DNA from: Halobacteriales archaeon QS_9_67_15
GTDB taxonomy: Archaea; Halobacteriota; Halobacteria; Halobacteriales; Haloarculaceae
Length of the DNA stretch: 13,291 nt
NCBI GenBank assembly: GCA_003023165.1
Contig: PXSD01000065.1
Span: 1 to 13,291, forward strand
Direction: 5' to 3'
Shown here: in pieces, positions 1 through 6,059 of the stretch
Layout: every line of letters begins with the position of its first letter
How positions within the stretch are numbered: the stretch's first letter is position 1
Notes under the pieces: model-generated
Databases searched by the model: none
What the model saw: only the letters and a program-made list of their open reading frames with translations
Told to the model about the DNA's origin: nothing
Program-made: the position numbers and the translations under genes

Positions 1-231
1 TGGCGCTCCCTGTGGTCGCGCCACGCAGGCCTCGCCCTTTCAGTCCGCCGAGGACAGCAACGCAGCACCGCACCACACTCCTCCCCAACCGATTCCCTCG
101 CTCCCTGCGGTCGCTCACTCATCCCTCGCACGATGCTGTCGCGAGCTAAAACTCGCGACAACGCGCGCCGTAGAGATCGTCTCTCGACGGTGAAATCACG
201 GTCGAAGGTGAGCACGACCGGTCGTACTCCG
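1..231. other. Intergenic region with short repeats
   Basis: I see no convincing gene here. A 15-base motif, GCTCCCTGTGGTCGC at 5-19, returns with one mismatch as GCTCCCTGCGGTCGC at 100-114; such GCTCCCTGCGGTCGCTC strings are familiar to me from haloarchaeal intergenic DNA. A perfect 9-bp inverted repeat (TGTCGCGAG, 6-nt loop, CTCGCGACA) lies at 137-160, downstream of the minus-strand gene ending at 232. It could fold at the 3' end of that transcript, but no strong U tract accompanies it. Confidence 0.5.
137..160. repeat. Perfect 9-bp inverted repeat
   Basis: TGTCGCGAG at 137-145 and CTCGCGACA at 152-160 are perfect reverse complements around the loop CTAAAA. It lies about 70 bp beyond the stop of the minus-strand membrane protein gene. 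It may be a transcript-end hairpin or a protein-binding palindrome; the sequence does not decide. Confidence 0.4.
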
Positions 232-528
232 CTACTGCATCGTGACGTACGTCAGGAAGAGGAGGGCGAGGAACTGCAGTGCGCGGAGGACAACGACGGC
301 CTGCTGGGCGACCGGGTCGCTTGCGTAGAGCATCTGCATGCTGAAGAAGTAGTAGACGGCGAGCAGGTTCTCTAGGAGCATGACGCCGGCGAAGGCGATC
401 AGACCGAGGATCAGGTTCGTGCCGAACGTGCGGTAGTTGCGGAGCCAGACCCCGCCGAGCACGAGCAGGAGCAGGACGTTGAGTCCCGCGAGGGCGGTCG
501 CAACGGTCAGCCAGGTGTGCATCCCCAT
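232..528 (-). CDS. Small three-helix membrane protein (DUF7521-like)
   Basis: Encodes 98 residues that are almost wholly hydrophobic. Three membrane segments are apparent at about residues 5-28, 36-60 and 76-97, with a short basic loop (RNYR) after the first and a polar turn (YASDPVAQQ) before the third. There is no catalytic motif or signal peptide. Its start lies five bases beyond the stop of the upstream winged-helix gene, so the two are almost certainly cotranscribed. A small multi-helix membrane protein paired with an ArsR-like winged-helix protein is a recurrent haloarchaeal arrangement; from memory the membrane partner is called DUF7521. A membrane sensor or modulator for the regulator is a reasonable inference but not shown here. 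Confidence 0.8.
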   Translation of the reverse strand: MGMHTWLTVATALAGLNVLLLLVLGGVWLRNYRTFGTNLILGLIAFAGVMLLENLLAVYYFFSMQMLYASDPVAQQAVVVLRALQFLALLFLTYVTMQ

Positions 529-533
529 GAGTA

Positions 534-809
534 TCAGTCCATTTGGTCGGTTATCGTCTCGAACTCCTCGCGGTGGTGGTCGAACCGGTCGGTGAGGAAG
601 TACATCGCGCCGTAGTCGTCGCCGCCGCGCTCAACGACGTCGTGGTCGAGGAGGACGTCGAGGTGGTGTCGCACGGTGTTGTAGTCCACGTCCAGCGCTT
701 CGGCGAGTTTGTTGGCGTTGCGCGGCCGGTCGTCGAGCAGCCGGATGAGCCGCGCGCGGTTCTCCCCGCCGCGTGTCCCGGCGAGCAGATACCAGAGTGC
801 CTTTTCCAT
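534..809 (-). CDS. Winged helix-turn-helix transcriptional regulator (ArsR-like)
   Basis: A 91-residue DNA-binding protein. The N-terminus has the haloarchaeal signature LLAGTRGGENRARLI (residues 8-22). A helix-turn-helix follows (RPRNANKLAEALDVDYNTVRHHLDVL, about 28-53), then a wing (DVVERGGDDYGAMYFLT, about 57-73) and an acidic C-terminal helix. I chose the ATG at 809 because the protein from there starts at the conserved MEKALWYLLAG; the frame runs open to 887, but the extra 26 residues are unlike the family and would meet the end of the upstream oxidoreductase gene. It precedes the small membrane protein by five bases. The target is unknown. It follows the sulfite oxidase-like gene at a 74-bp gap, so it may have its own promoter. 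Confidence 0.88.
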   Translation of the reverse strand: MEKALWYLLAGTRGGENRARLIRLLDDRPRNANKLAEALDVDYNTVRHHLDVLLDHDVVERGGDDYGAMYFLTDRFDHHREEFETITDQMD

Positions 810-883
810 CGACGCTCGTCCTATGGTGTTCCGTGCCTCCCGCTTATGCGTGCTGGTTCCCCTCATGACCGCAGACTCATGTA

Positions 884-2512
884 TCACTGGATGTTACCCG
901 GGTCGATCGTCTCGCTTACCCACCCGGAGGGACCGCTCGGGAAGGCGCCGCTCTCCTCCTCGGGCTGGAGCTCGCCAGTGCCGTCCGTGGCTCGCACGAC
1001 GACGTCGTGACTCCCCTCGGGTGGGTCGTACGCGTATCGCCACTGCCGCCAGGCGTCGGTCGCAGTCTCGGGCGGGTCCTCGACGGCGCCCGTGGCACCG
1101 GGCAAGCGGTCGGTGAGTTCCGCGTCGGACCACGTCTCGCCGCCGTCGGTCGAGACTTCGACGCGTTCGACCCCGCGCGTGCCAGCGTAGGTGTGTCCGC
1201 CCAGGAGGATCTGGTCGTCGTCCGTCCGGGTCTTCGCGTGGAGCTTGGCGACGGTGTTGACCGGACCGGTGCCGTGCCAGCCGTTCTTTTCCCAGTAGCC
1301 GTCCTGCTCTCGCTCGAGGAACTCGATCTCGGTGATCCACTTGACGTTGATCTCGCCCCAGTGACCGGGGATGAGCGCGCGAACCGGCGCGCCGTGCCCG
1401 CGGGGGACCGGACCGCCGTTCATTCCGAAGGCGAGCATCCCCGTCTCCAGCGCTTCGAGCGGGAACTCCTCGTAGTAGTCGTCGGCCGCCCGGAGCATCA
1501 CGCAGTCGCAGTCCGAAGTAGGCTGTGCGTCCTCGATGAGCGGGGCGATGGGGATACCGCTCCAGAGGGCGTTGTCCATCTTGTGGCCGTTGAGCGACTC
1601 GCCGACGCAGCGGAGGGTGACGAAGCGGTGTTCGAACTCGCGGTCGCGGAGCTCGTCGTAGGCGTAGGTCATCTCCTGTTCGACCTCGCCGGTGACCGAG
1701 AGCTCCCACTCGGCGGCGTCGGGCGTAGGCGAGACCGAGCTGTAGGAGACGTTGAAGAAGTCCTGACTGACCAGCGGGTCCATCTCGCCGACGGAGAACG
1801 TCCGCTCCGCGGCGGCGGCCAGCTGGTCGTTCACGTCGAAGCTGGGCGACTCGACGTTCCCGTAGATGTCCGGGTCGCCGGCACCGCCGCCGCTGCTCTC
1901 GTCGCCGCCCGCGCTCGCGGCCGAGTTGCCACTGCGTCCGAGCGAGTACCCGATGACGCTCGCGCCGGCACCGGCACCGAGCGCAGTAAGGACGCGGCGG
2001 CGACCGTTCGGGTCTCGCTCATCGACGGGCTCGTCGTCGGCGAGCGCGTCGCCGACAACGCGCTCGCCGGACCGCGAGAGGTCGGTGACCCAGACGACCA
2101 GCCCCGCACCGAGCGCCGCGCCCAGCGACGCGAACGGACGGAGCGTCAGCGCTGCCGTCGCCGCCCAGACGGCCGCCGGAGCGCCGAAGGCAGGGACGAG
2201 TCTGTTGTCTACCTGTCGTCCGATGCCGATGGTGAGAACGACGACGAGCGCGTACAGCGCCACGACGAGCGTCCCCGCCAGCGCGACGTTGAGTTTCTGC
2301 CCGAGGTCGCCCAGCACCGTGATTGCGAAGGTGATCATGAAGCCGGGCATCACCTGCGAGAGCGTGCTCTCGACTGGTGCGAGGACGAATCCGGGTGCGA
2401 ACCCGACCGCACCGAACGAACCGAGCAGGCCCGCGACGCCCGCCGCGACGGCCACTGCGAGAGACCCGGCTCCCGGCGGGTACCGGTCCGACAGCGGCGT
2501 GTAGTCTGTCAT
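884..2512 (-). CDS. Membrane-anchored molybdopterin oxidoreductase, sulfite oxidase family
   Basis: A 542-residue protein. Residues 18-143 hold four or five hydrophobic segments. Next is an acidic linker, then a twin-arginine-like stretch (NGRRRVLTALGAGAGASVIG, about 169-188), a Gly/Ser-rich linker, and from about 215 the catalytic part. The molybdopterin domain has the expected single Cys ligand, Cys302, in TLRCVGESLNGHKMDNALWS, and the conserved VRALIPGHWGEINVKWI block (377-393). The end resembles the Mo-co dimerisation domain (VERVEVSTDGGETW, about 448-461). The family oxidises sulfite or reduces small oxygenated substrates outside the cytoplasmic membrane; the substrate here is unknown, and there is no haem domain. 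I chose ATG 2512; ATG 2539 is possible, and the open frame up to 2746 is rejected because it overlaps the zinc-finger gene. Confidence 0.9.
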   Translation of the reverse strand: MTDYTPLSDRYPPGAGSLAVAVAAGVAGLLGSFGAVGFAPGFVLAPVESTLSQVMPGFMITFAITVLGDLGQKLNVALAGTLVVALYALVVVLTIGIGRQVDNRLVPAFGAPAAVWAATAALTLRPFASLGAALGAGLVVWVTDLSRSGERVVGDALADDEPVDERDPNGRRRVLTALGAGAGASVIGYSLGRSGNSAASAGGDESSGGGAGDPDIYGNVESPSFDVNDQLAAAAERTFSVGEMDPLVSQDFFNVSYSSVSPTPDAAEWELSVTGEVEQEMTYAYDELRDREFEHRFVTLRCVGESLNGHKMDNALWSGIPIAPLIEDAQPTSDCDCVMLRAADDYYEEFPLEALETGMLAFGMNGGPVPRGHGAPVRALIPGHWGEINVKWITEIEFLEREQDGYWEKNGWHGTGPVNTVAKLHAKTRTDDDQILLGGHTYAGTRGVERVEVSTDGGETWSDAELTDRLPGATGAVEDPPETATDAWRQWRYAYDPPEGSHDVVVRATDGTGELQPEEESGAFPSGPSGWVSETIDPGNIQ

Positions 2513-2662
2513 GGCCGCTACTGGGTAGTCACCGCTCATAGGCGTTGTTCGAAAACCCCTCGGACTCTCTCTAGAATTCGTTCGGTTTGATTCCGTGGTC
2601 GGGACCCCTCGCGACTCGTGGCGGAGAACAAGACTCAAGCGGTCGTCGTCCGAGTTACCGGT

Positions 2663-2782
2663 ATGAGCGACGGTGGCGGGCGGCCCTGCCCCATCTGCGA
2701 CCGGGCGATGAATCACCGTCACTGCAAGTACGTCTGCCCCGAACACGGGGTCGTCTACGACTGTTCCGACACGTTCTACTGA
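2663..2782 (+). CDS. Zinc-finger microprotein, 39 residues
   Basis: A short ORF of 39 codons plus TGA. The peptide has CPIC (residues 9-12), HRHCKYVCPEHG (18-29) and a last Cys at 34, giving the pattern C-x2-C ... C-x3-C-x2-H ... C expected of a small zinc ribbon. It resembles the one-domain zinc-finger microproteins annotated across haloarchaea; HVO_2523-type is my best recollection, unverified. It is divergent from the oxidoreductase gene, with 150 bp between the starts. No strong Shine-Dalgarno is visible. Its TGA stop is also the TGA that borders the first inverted-repeat element, so the element begins directly after the stop. The function is unknown; such proteins may bind nucleic acid or protein. 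Confidence 0.82.
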   Translation: MSDGGGRPCPICDRAMNHRHCKYVCPEHGVVYDCSDTFY

Positions 2783-2889
2783 TACGGATTACTGTAGTTT
2801 TTTACCGCCGATTGGAATGAAATCCCGGTTTCGAGTGTCTGACGAACTGAATACGTCGGCCACTGTGAAACTATCTACAGTAATCCGTA
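2783..2889 (+). mobile_element. MITE-like inverted-repeat element, copy 1
   Basis: A 107-bp non-coding element with terminal inverted repeats beginning TACGGATTACTGTAG; the first 15 bases match the other end perfectly. The left end continues into a T run and TTTACCGC, the right end reads TGTGAAACTATCTACAG and on to the terminus. It is flanked by TGA on both sides (2780-2782 and 2890-2892). Copies 2 and 3 share the ends in the opposite orientation. It lies between convergent genes, straight after the stop of the zinc-finger gene. No transposase is encoded, so it would depend on a trans-acting enzyme. Confidence 0.8.
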
Positions 2890-2919
2890 TGAGTCGTCGA
2901 TGCCGGTCGGAAACGGCGG

Positions 2920-3532
2920 TCACTGGCCGCCGACGCCGACGCCGTACTCCTCGCGGAGGAATCGATAGGTCGGGCGGGCGAGCAGGACGGCGGACAGGCT
3001 CGTCGCCGCGCCGAACAGCGCGAGGCTGTGGCTCAGGCCGTGGACCGACAGCGTGTGCATCGACGCACCGGCGATCACCTCGGCGGCGATCCACGGTGAC
3101 TCCCCGATGAGCGTCCCCAGCATGTACGCGCGGAAGGAGACGTTCGAGAAGCCCGCCGCGGGCGAGACCACGTCGGCCGGCAACGGTGCGAGTCGCGCGG
3201 CCACGACGCCGCGGAACTCGCCGGTCACCGCGACGACCCGGTCGCTCGTCTCGGTGGTGAGGCCGACGATGCCCTCGTCGGTCCTAGGTGGTCCCGAGGA
3301 CGAACCCGACGGTCACCGAGAGCGCGCTGACCGGCCACAGGAGGAACGGCCGGGCGACGTACAGCACGGCGAGGACGGCGACGAATCGCCAGGGACGAGC
3401 CGAAAGCCCGGCTATCGAGTCAAGCACCGCACTCGGAGAGGAGACCAGCGCCGCCGCGACGAGCGCGGCGACGACGACTCCCAGGCTCCCGAACTGCCGG
3501 CGCGTCGCCCGACTGACTGCCATCGGTGGCAT
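2920..3532 (-). pseudogene. Broken TVP38/TMEM64 (DedA/SNARE-associated-like) membrane protein gene
   Basis: Two minus-strand frames together make one TVP38/TMEM64-family protein. The N-terminal part (3532 to stop TAG at 3284-3286) has two membrane segments and the family-like ALYVARPF-type block (LYVARPFLLWPVSALSVTVG) ending at FVLGTT. The C-terminal part, in another frame and recognisable from about 3282, reads DEGIVGLTTETSDRVVAVTG and then the hallmark ARLAPLPADVVSPAAGFSNV and LGTLIGESPW. The two parts together are shorter than expected: only about 27 residues separate GFVLGT from ARLAPLP, where I expect roughly 55-60, so a deletion with frame loss seems likelier than a single-base error. 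The family acts in membrane lipid or small-molecule transport. The gene probably no longer makes an intact product; the alternative is a sequence or assembly error. Confidence 0.75.
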
Positions 3533-3604
3533 TCTCGACTACGTCGATAGAAGTCTTGTGGTCGGGCCTCCGGGTGGCTCGGGTCTCGCGGCGACGCGGA
3601 AACG

Positions 3605-3610
3605 CTTAAT
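3605..3610 (+). promoter_or_regulatory. TATA element for the 3635 gene
   Basis: CTTAAT, preceded by GGAAACG, lies 25-30 nt before the GTG start at 3635. This is the spacing of an archaeal TATA/BRE promoter for a leaderless transcript and supports that start. Confidence 0.6.
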
Positions 3611-3634
3611 TCGCGTGCGACCGCACCACAGAGC

Positions 3635-3994
3635 GTGGACGACCGCGTCGAACTCGGACTCGAACTGCTCGCCCACCTCGAACATGCGGAGCTCTCGCTC
3701 GCCGACGCCGTCGACCGCATCGAGACGGTCACGAAAGACCCGACCGTCACCCGAGAGATCCTCGAAACCGCCGAACGTCGGGGGGTCATCGAACGCGAGG
3801 GCGACACCGTCGTCCCGACGAGCGGCGACTACCTCAGCTTCGAGGGCGACGTGGTCGAGAAGGAGGGTGAGTTCACCTGCCAGCGCTGCGGTGCGGGCAT
3901 CACCGCGGGCTACTTCATCGAGTTCGACGCCGGAGAACACGGTCCGTTCGGCTCCTCGTGTATCAGGAAAGTCACCGGCCGCGAGGACGACTGA
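3635..3994 (+). CDS. DUF5830-like small protein with winged-helix-like and Cys-containing parts
   Basis: A 119-residue soluble acidic protein. Residues 3-62 are helical and resemble a winged-helix fold (LADAVDRIETVTKDPTVTREILETAERRGVIEREGDTVVP). Residues 64-113 hold a CxxC pair (Cys82, Cys85 in FTCQRCGAG) and a third Cys109 in GPFGSSCIRKVTG. I recognise this as a haloarchaeal conserved family (DUF5830, from memory) without known function. The GTG start at 3635 is supported by a TATA element 25-30 nt upstream, which implies leaderless transcription. It stands alone, divergent from the broken TVP38 gene and convergent with the PH-like gene, 16 bp from that gene's stop. A metal-binding regulator is a plausible inference. 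Confidence 0.82.
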   Translation: MDDRVELGLELLAHLEHAELSLADAVDRIETVTKDPTVTREILETAERRGVIEREGDTVVPTSGDYLSFEGDVVEKEGEFTCQRCGAGITAGYFIEFDAGEHGPFGSSCIRKVTGREDD

Positions 3995-4010
3995 GCGAGG
4001 GTGTCGGCTG

Positions 4011-5453
4011 CTACTCGGACCGTTCGTGTTGGTTGACCAGCTGCTTCAGCGCGCGGTGTTGGCGCTTGAGTAGTTCGTTCTGTCTGTCGACGGCCTCGGT
4101 GAGCTCGTCGACCCGGTCGGCGAGCGCCTCGTACTCCTCACGGCTGACCGACTCCCCGGTCGAGAACTGGGCGTCGACAGACCCGGACTGCTGACCGGTG
4201 CTCGCTTCCTGTATGGCGTCGGCGCCTCGCTGGTCCGACGTGTCGGCCGCCGACGCTGACTCCGTGGAACCGACGGCGGCCTGCTCGGAGTTCGCCGAGG
4301 CATCTGCTGTGGTGCCGTCTGCGTCGTCTGTCGGCGACTGTGACTCGGGCGACCGTGACGACTCGGGCTCGGGCGACTGCGACGACTGGCGGTCCCGCGT
4401 CTCGCCGGGCGACTGGGGGGCCGTCGACCGAGCGTCGTCGGACCGGTACTGTTCAGACGAACTCGACGCCACAGACTGGCCGTCGCTGGGATCCGCCTGT
4501 CCGGGCGTCTGGTCGGTCGGCTCGGTCGCTGGGCTGTCGTCCGACTCGCGGGCCCGTCGCCCGGGTGACTGTCCTTCGGTCGATTGGCCGGTTACCGGTC
4601 CCTGCGACTCGTCCGACGACGCGCCGTGCTGTCCCGGTTGCGAGTCGGCGCGTGGTTCGTCGGCGGTGTCCGCGCCCAGTTCGCCGTCGGACTCGATCGG
4701 ATCGGACAGGTCGTCGTCCTCGCTGACGAGCGGGTCGAAGTCATCGCCGAAGACGAATTCGTCTTCGTCCTCGGCCACCCCGACCGTCTCGACCCCGCCG
4801 GTGTCTGCCTGCTCGTCGGTCCCAACGACGCGGCCGAGTTCTTCGCTTGACCCGACATCGTAGTGGTTAAACAGCGCCTCTTCGAGCGTCTGGCGGACGA
4901 CGGGCGCCTTGTCGTTGGGGACCTTGATCCGCTGTGGGCGGCCGTCGACGGTGAGTGCGATGCTCGTCGCCACGCTCGCGCGCTCGAACTCGAGTCCGGT
5001 CACGTCCTCGTAGGCGTAAACCTCGAAGTCCTCCGTCCAGACCTGGTTGCCGATGTGTTTGATCAGTCGACCGTCGGCGACGATGAGCGTGAGTTCGCTG
5101 AAACGGTAGACGCCCGCGATCGATTCGCGGGACTCGATGACGCCCTCCAGCCGGAGCACACCTTCGAGGAAGAGCTTGAGTACTTTCTCGCCGCGATTGG
5201 CGGGGACGGTGAACGACTCGGTACCGTCGAGATACTGCACGGTGAACTTCGTCTTCCGACGGCCTTCGGAGACCGCGAGTTGCTCGATGTCGTGGGAGTA
5301 CTCTTCGACCGATTCGTCGCTCAGGAGGCCTTCGCCGCGGTAGATGAGCGTTCGTGTCGGCGTGAGACAGACGGCGTCCTCGTCGCCGAGAGAGACGCCG
5401 GCCTGGATCTCCTCGTCGCCGAGTGTTCCGTTGACGAGGTCCGGGATGTCCAT
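4011..5453 (-). CDS. Tandem PH-like domain protein with disordered acidic linker and coiled coil (DUF7115-like)
   Basis: A 480-residue protein without membrane segments. Residues 15-100 and 112-200 look like two tandem PH-like beta domains: each has a strand-rich stretch containing a marker for its own class (CLTPTRTLIYRGEG; LTLIVADGRLIKHIG), then an acidic turn, more strands, and a closing helix (VLKLFLEGVLRLEG; VVRQTLEEALFNH). Residues 210-435 are low-complexity, rich in Ser, Asp, Gln, Glu and Pro, probably disordered. Residues 436-478 form a coiled coil (EEYEALADRVDELTEAVDRQ and following). I recall the N-terminal family as DUF7115 in haloarchaea. ATG 5453 is chosen because a strong TATA lies 25-31 nt upstream; the open frame to 5660 would run into a repeat. 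A scaffold or adaptor role is inferred only from architecture. Confidence 0.82.
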   Translation of the reverse strand: MDIPDLVNGTLGDEEIQAGVSLGDEDAVCLTPTRTLIYRGEGLLSDESVEEYSHDIEQLAVSEGRRKTKFTVQYLDGTESFTVPANRGEKVLKLFLEGVLRLEGVIESRESIAGVYRFSELTLIVADGRLIKHIGNQVWTEDFEVYAYEDVTGLEFERASVATSIALTVDGRPQRIKVPNDKAPVVRQTLEEALFNHYDVGSSEELGRVVGTDEQADTGGVETVGVAEDEDEFVFGDDFDPLVSEDDDLSDPIESDGELGADTADEPRADSQPGQHGASSDESQGPVTGQSTEGQSPGRRARESDDSPATEPTDQTPGQADPSDGQSVASSSSEQYRSDDARSTAPQSPGETRDRQSSQSPEPESSRSPESQSPTDDADGTTADASANSEQAAVGSTESASAADTSDQRGADAIQEASTGQQSGSVDAQFSTGESVSREEYEALADRVDELTEAVDRQNELLKRQHRALKQLVNQHERSE

Positions 5454-5477
5454 GGGAGAGGTGTACCCGTCCGTGTG

Positions 5478-5484
5478 TATAAAA
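5478..5484 (-). promoter_or_regulatory. TATA element for the PH-like domain gene
   Basis: On the minus strand TTTTATA lies 25-31 nt before the ATG at 5453, which suits a leaderless transcript. It begins only 11 bp from the edge of hairpin cassette A. Confidence 0.7.
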
Positions 5485-5495
5485 CCGCGGGTGCC

Positions 5496-5590
5496 CAACC
5501 ATCTTTTTCGCGGCGGGGTCGCGCGGCGACCCCTCCGCCAAAAACATGGGTGAAAAAGGCCGACGGCTCGGGCTTCGCCCTCGCCGTCGG
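5496..5590 (-). repeat. Hairpin cassette A (intergenic repeat)
   Basis: Read on the minus strand: a long hairpin (CCGACGGC/GCCGTCGG outer stem with a GGGC/GCCC inner stem, 5560-5590), then TTTTTCACCCATGTTTTT, then a GC-rich part with its own stem (GGGGTCGC/GCGACCCC), then AAAAAGATGGTTG. Cassette B has the same order and identical T-rich blocks but different stem sequences. The T tract directly after the first stem makes a terminator-like fold on the minus strand. It sits 11 bp upstream of the TATA of the PH-like gene. Confidence 0.72.
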
Positions 5591-5678
5591 TGAACCGCCT
5601 CGCTTCCGTCGGTCGCTCGGAGGATGCCCGGCCGAAAACCACACTGATTCTACTGCGCATCCGAGTCGAACGGAGTGA

Positions 5679-5786
5679 TACGGATTACTGTAGATAGTTT
5701 CACAACAGCGGGCGTATCTGGGTTGGGCAGGCGCTGGAACCGGGAATGTTGTCTCGACCTGCGGTAAATAACTACAGTAATCCGTA
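5679..5786 (-). mobile_element. MITE-like inverted-repeat element, copy 2
   Basis: A 108-bp element with perfect 15-base TACGGATTACTGTAG termini. It is the inverted relative of copy 1: on the minus strand it reads TACGGATTACTGTAGTTATT then TTACCGC at the left, a shared central TTCCCGGTTC-like block, and TGTGAAACTATCTACAG at the right. It has TGA on both sides on the plus strand (5676-5678, 5787-5789). It lies between hairpin cassettes A and B. Confidence 0.8.
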
Positions 5787-5858
5787 TGAGGCGCGGTTCA
5801 CCGCTAGAACTTGTTCTGATGAGTCTGCGGTCATTCGCGGGACTCACTCTCGCGGACA

Positions 5859-5894
5859 CCGAACTCGCGCCAGCGGCGCGAGTTCGGCCTTTTT
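5859..5894 (+). terminator. Hairpin followed by T tract (terminator-like)
   Basis: CCGAACTCGCGCC and GGCGCGAGTTCGG pair perfectly around the loop AGC, followed by CC and five T. Archaeal termination mainly needs the T tract, so this is a possible terminator on the plus strand. No plus-strand gene ends just upstream, so it may simply be a structural part of the repeat. Confidence 0.35.
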
Positions 5895-5971
5895 CACCCA
5901 TGTTTTTGCGCCGAGTGGTGCCCGCAGCGAGCGCAGCGAGCGAGGACACCCGAGGCGCAAAAAGATGGTTG
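5859..5971 (+). repeat. Hairpin cassette B (intergenic repeat)
   Basis: Read on the plus strand: a perfect 13-bp hairpin (5859-5887), then TTTTTCACCCATGTTTTT (about 5890-5907), then a GC-rich stretch bounded by GCGCC and GGCGC that contains a repeated GCAGCGAGC motif, then AAAAAGATGGTTG. It is the oppositely oriented relative of cassette A. Within it, CACCCATGTTTTTGCGCC and the reverse complement of the far end, CAACCATCTTTTTGCGCC, agree at 16 of 18 positions, so the cassette itself has inverted-repeat ends. Confidence 0.75.
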
Positions 5972-6025
5972 CACAAATGACGAGAGGGCGGCCGAATTGT
6001 GGCGATCGCTCGGCGGAGATGGGAA

Positions 6026-6032
6026 GGTTAAA
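6026..6032 (+). promoter_or_regulatory. Probable promoter of tRNA-Met
   Basis: GGTTAAAG with a purine-rich GGGAA before it lies about 28-34 nt upstream of the mature tRNA 5' end at 6060, as expected for an archaeal TATA/BRE element with a very short 5' leader. Confidence 0.55.
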
Positions 6033-6059
6033 GACCGATACCACAGTACGAGCAAGTGC

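Larger units (their letters stand above)
5485..6025. other. Repeat-dense intergenic stretch without a gene
   Basis: About 540 bp between the PH-like gene promoter and the tRNA promoter. It holds hairpin cassette A (minus-oriented), MITE-like copy 2, and hairpin cassette B (plus-oriented), separated by roughly 70-90 bp spacers. The short open frames crossing it have no family resemblance and cross repeats, so I read none as a gene. No tRNA-like or CRISPR-like structure is evident. Confidence 0.7.

Noticed and set aside
1007..2590. Long plus-strand open frame (527 codons) opposite the oxidoreductase gene
   Set aside because: It mirrors the minus-strand sulfite oxidase-like gene, which has clear family motifs. 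Long antisense frames are routine at this GC content, and the peptide has no recognisable domain.
2513..2746. N-terminal extension of the oxidoreductase gene
   Set aside because: The added residues are unlike a signal or membrane segment and overlap the divergent zinc-finger gene.
4320..4640. Ser/Gln/Pro/Asp-rich coding stretch seen as a tandem DNA repeat
   Set aside because: The repetition is of short irregular codon groups within the disordered linker, not an exact tandem repeat.
4198..5678. Plus-strand open frames of 221 and 271 codons opposite the PH-like domain gene
   Set aside because: Low-complexity or antisense shadows of the minus-strand gene; the second crosses cassette A and ends exactly at the TGA next to MITE-like copy 2, which is coincidental to the target triplet.
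5496..5971. Possible CRISPR array from the repeated cassettes
   Set aside because: There are only two units, in opposite orientation and about 270 bp apart, without regular spacers or cas genes.
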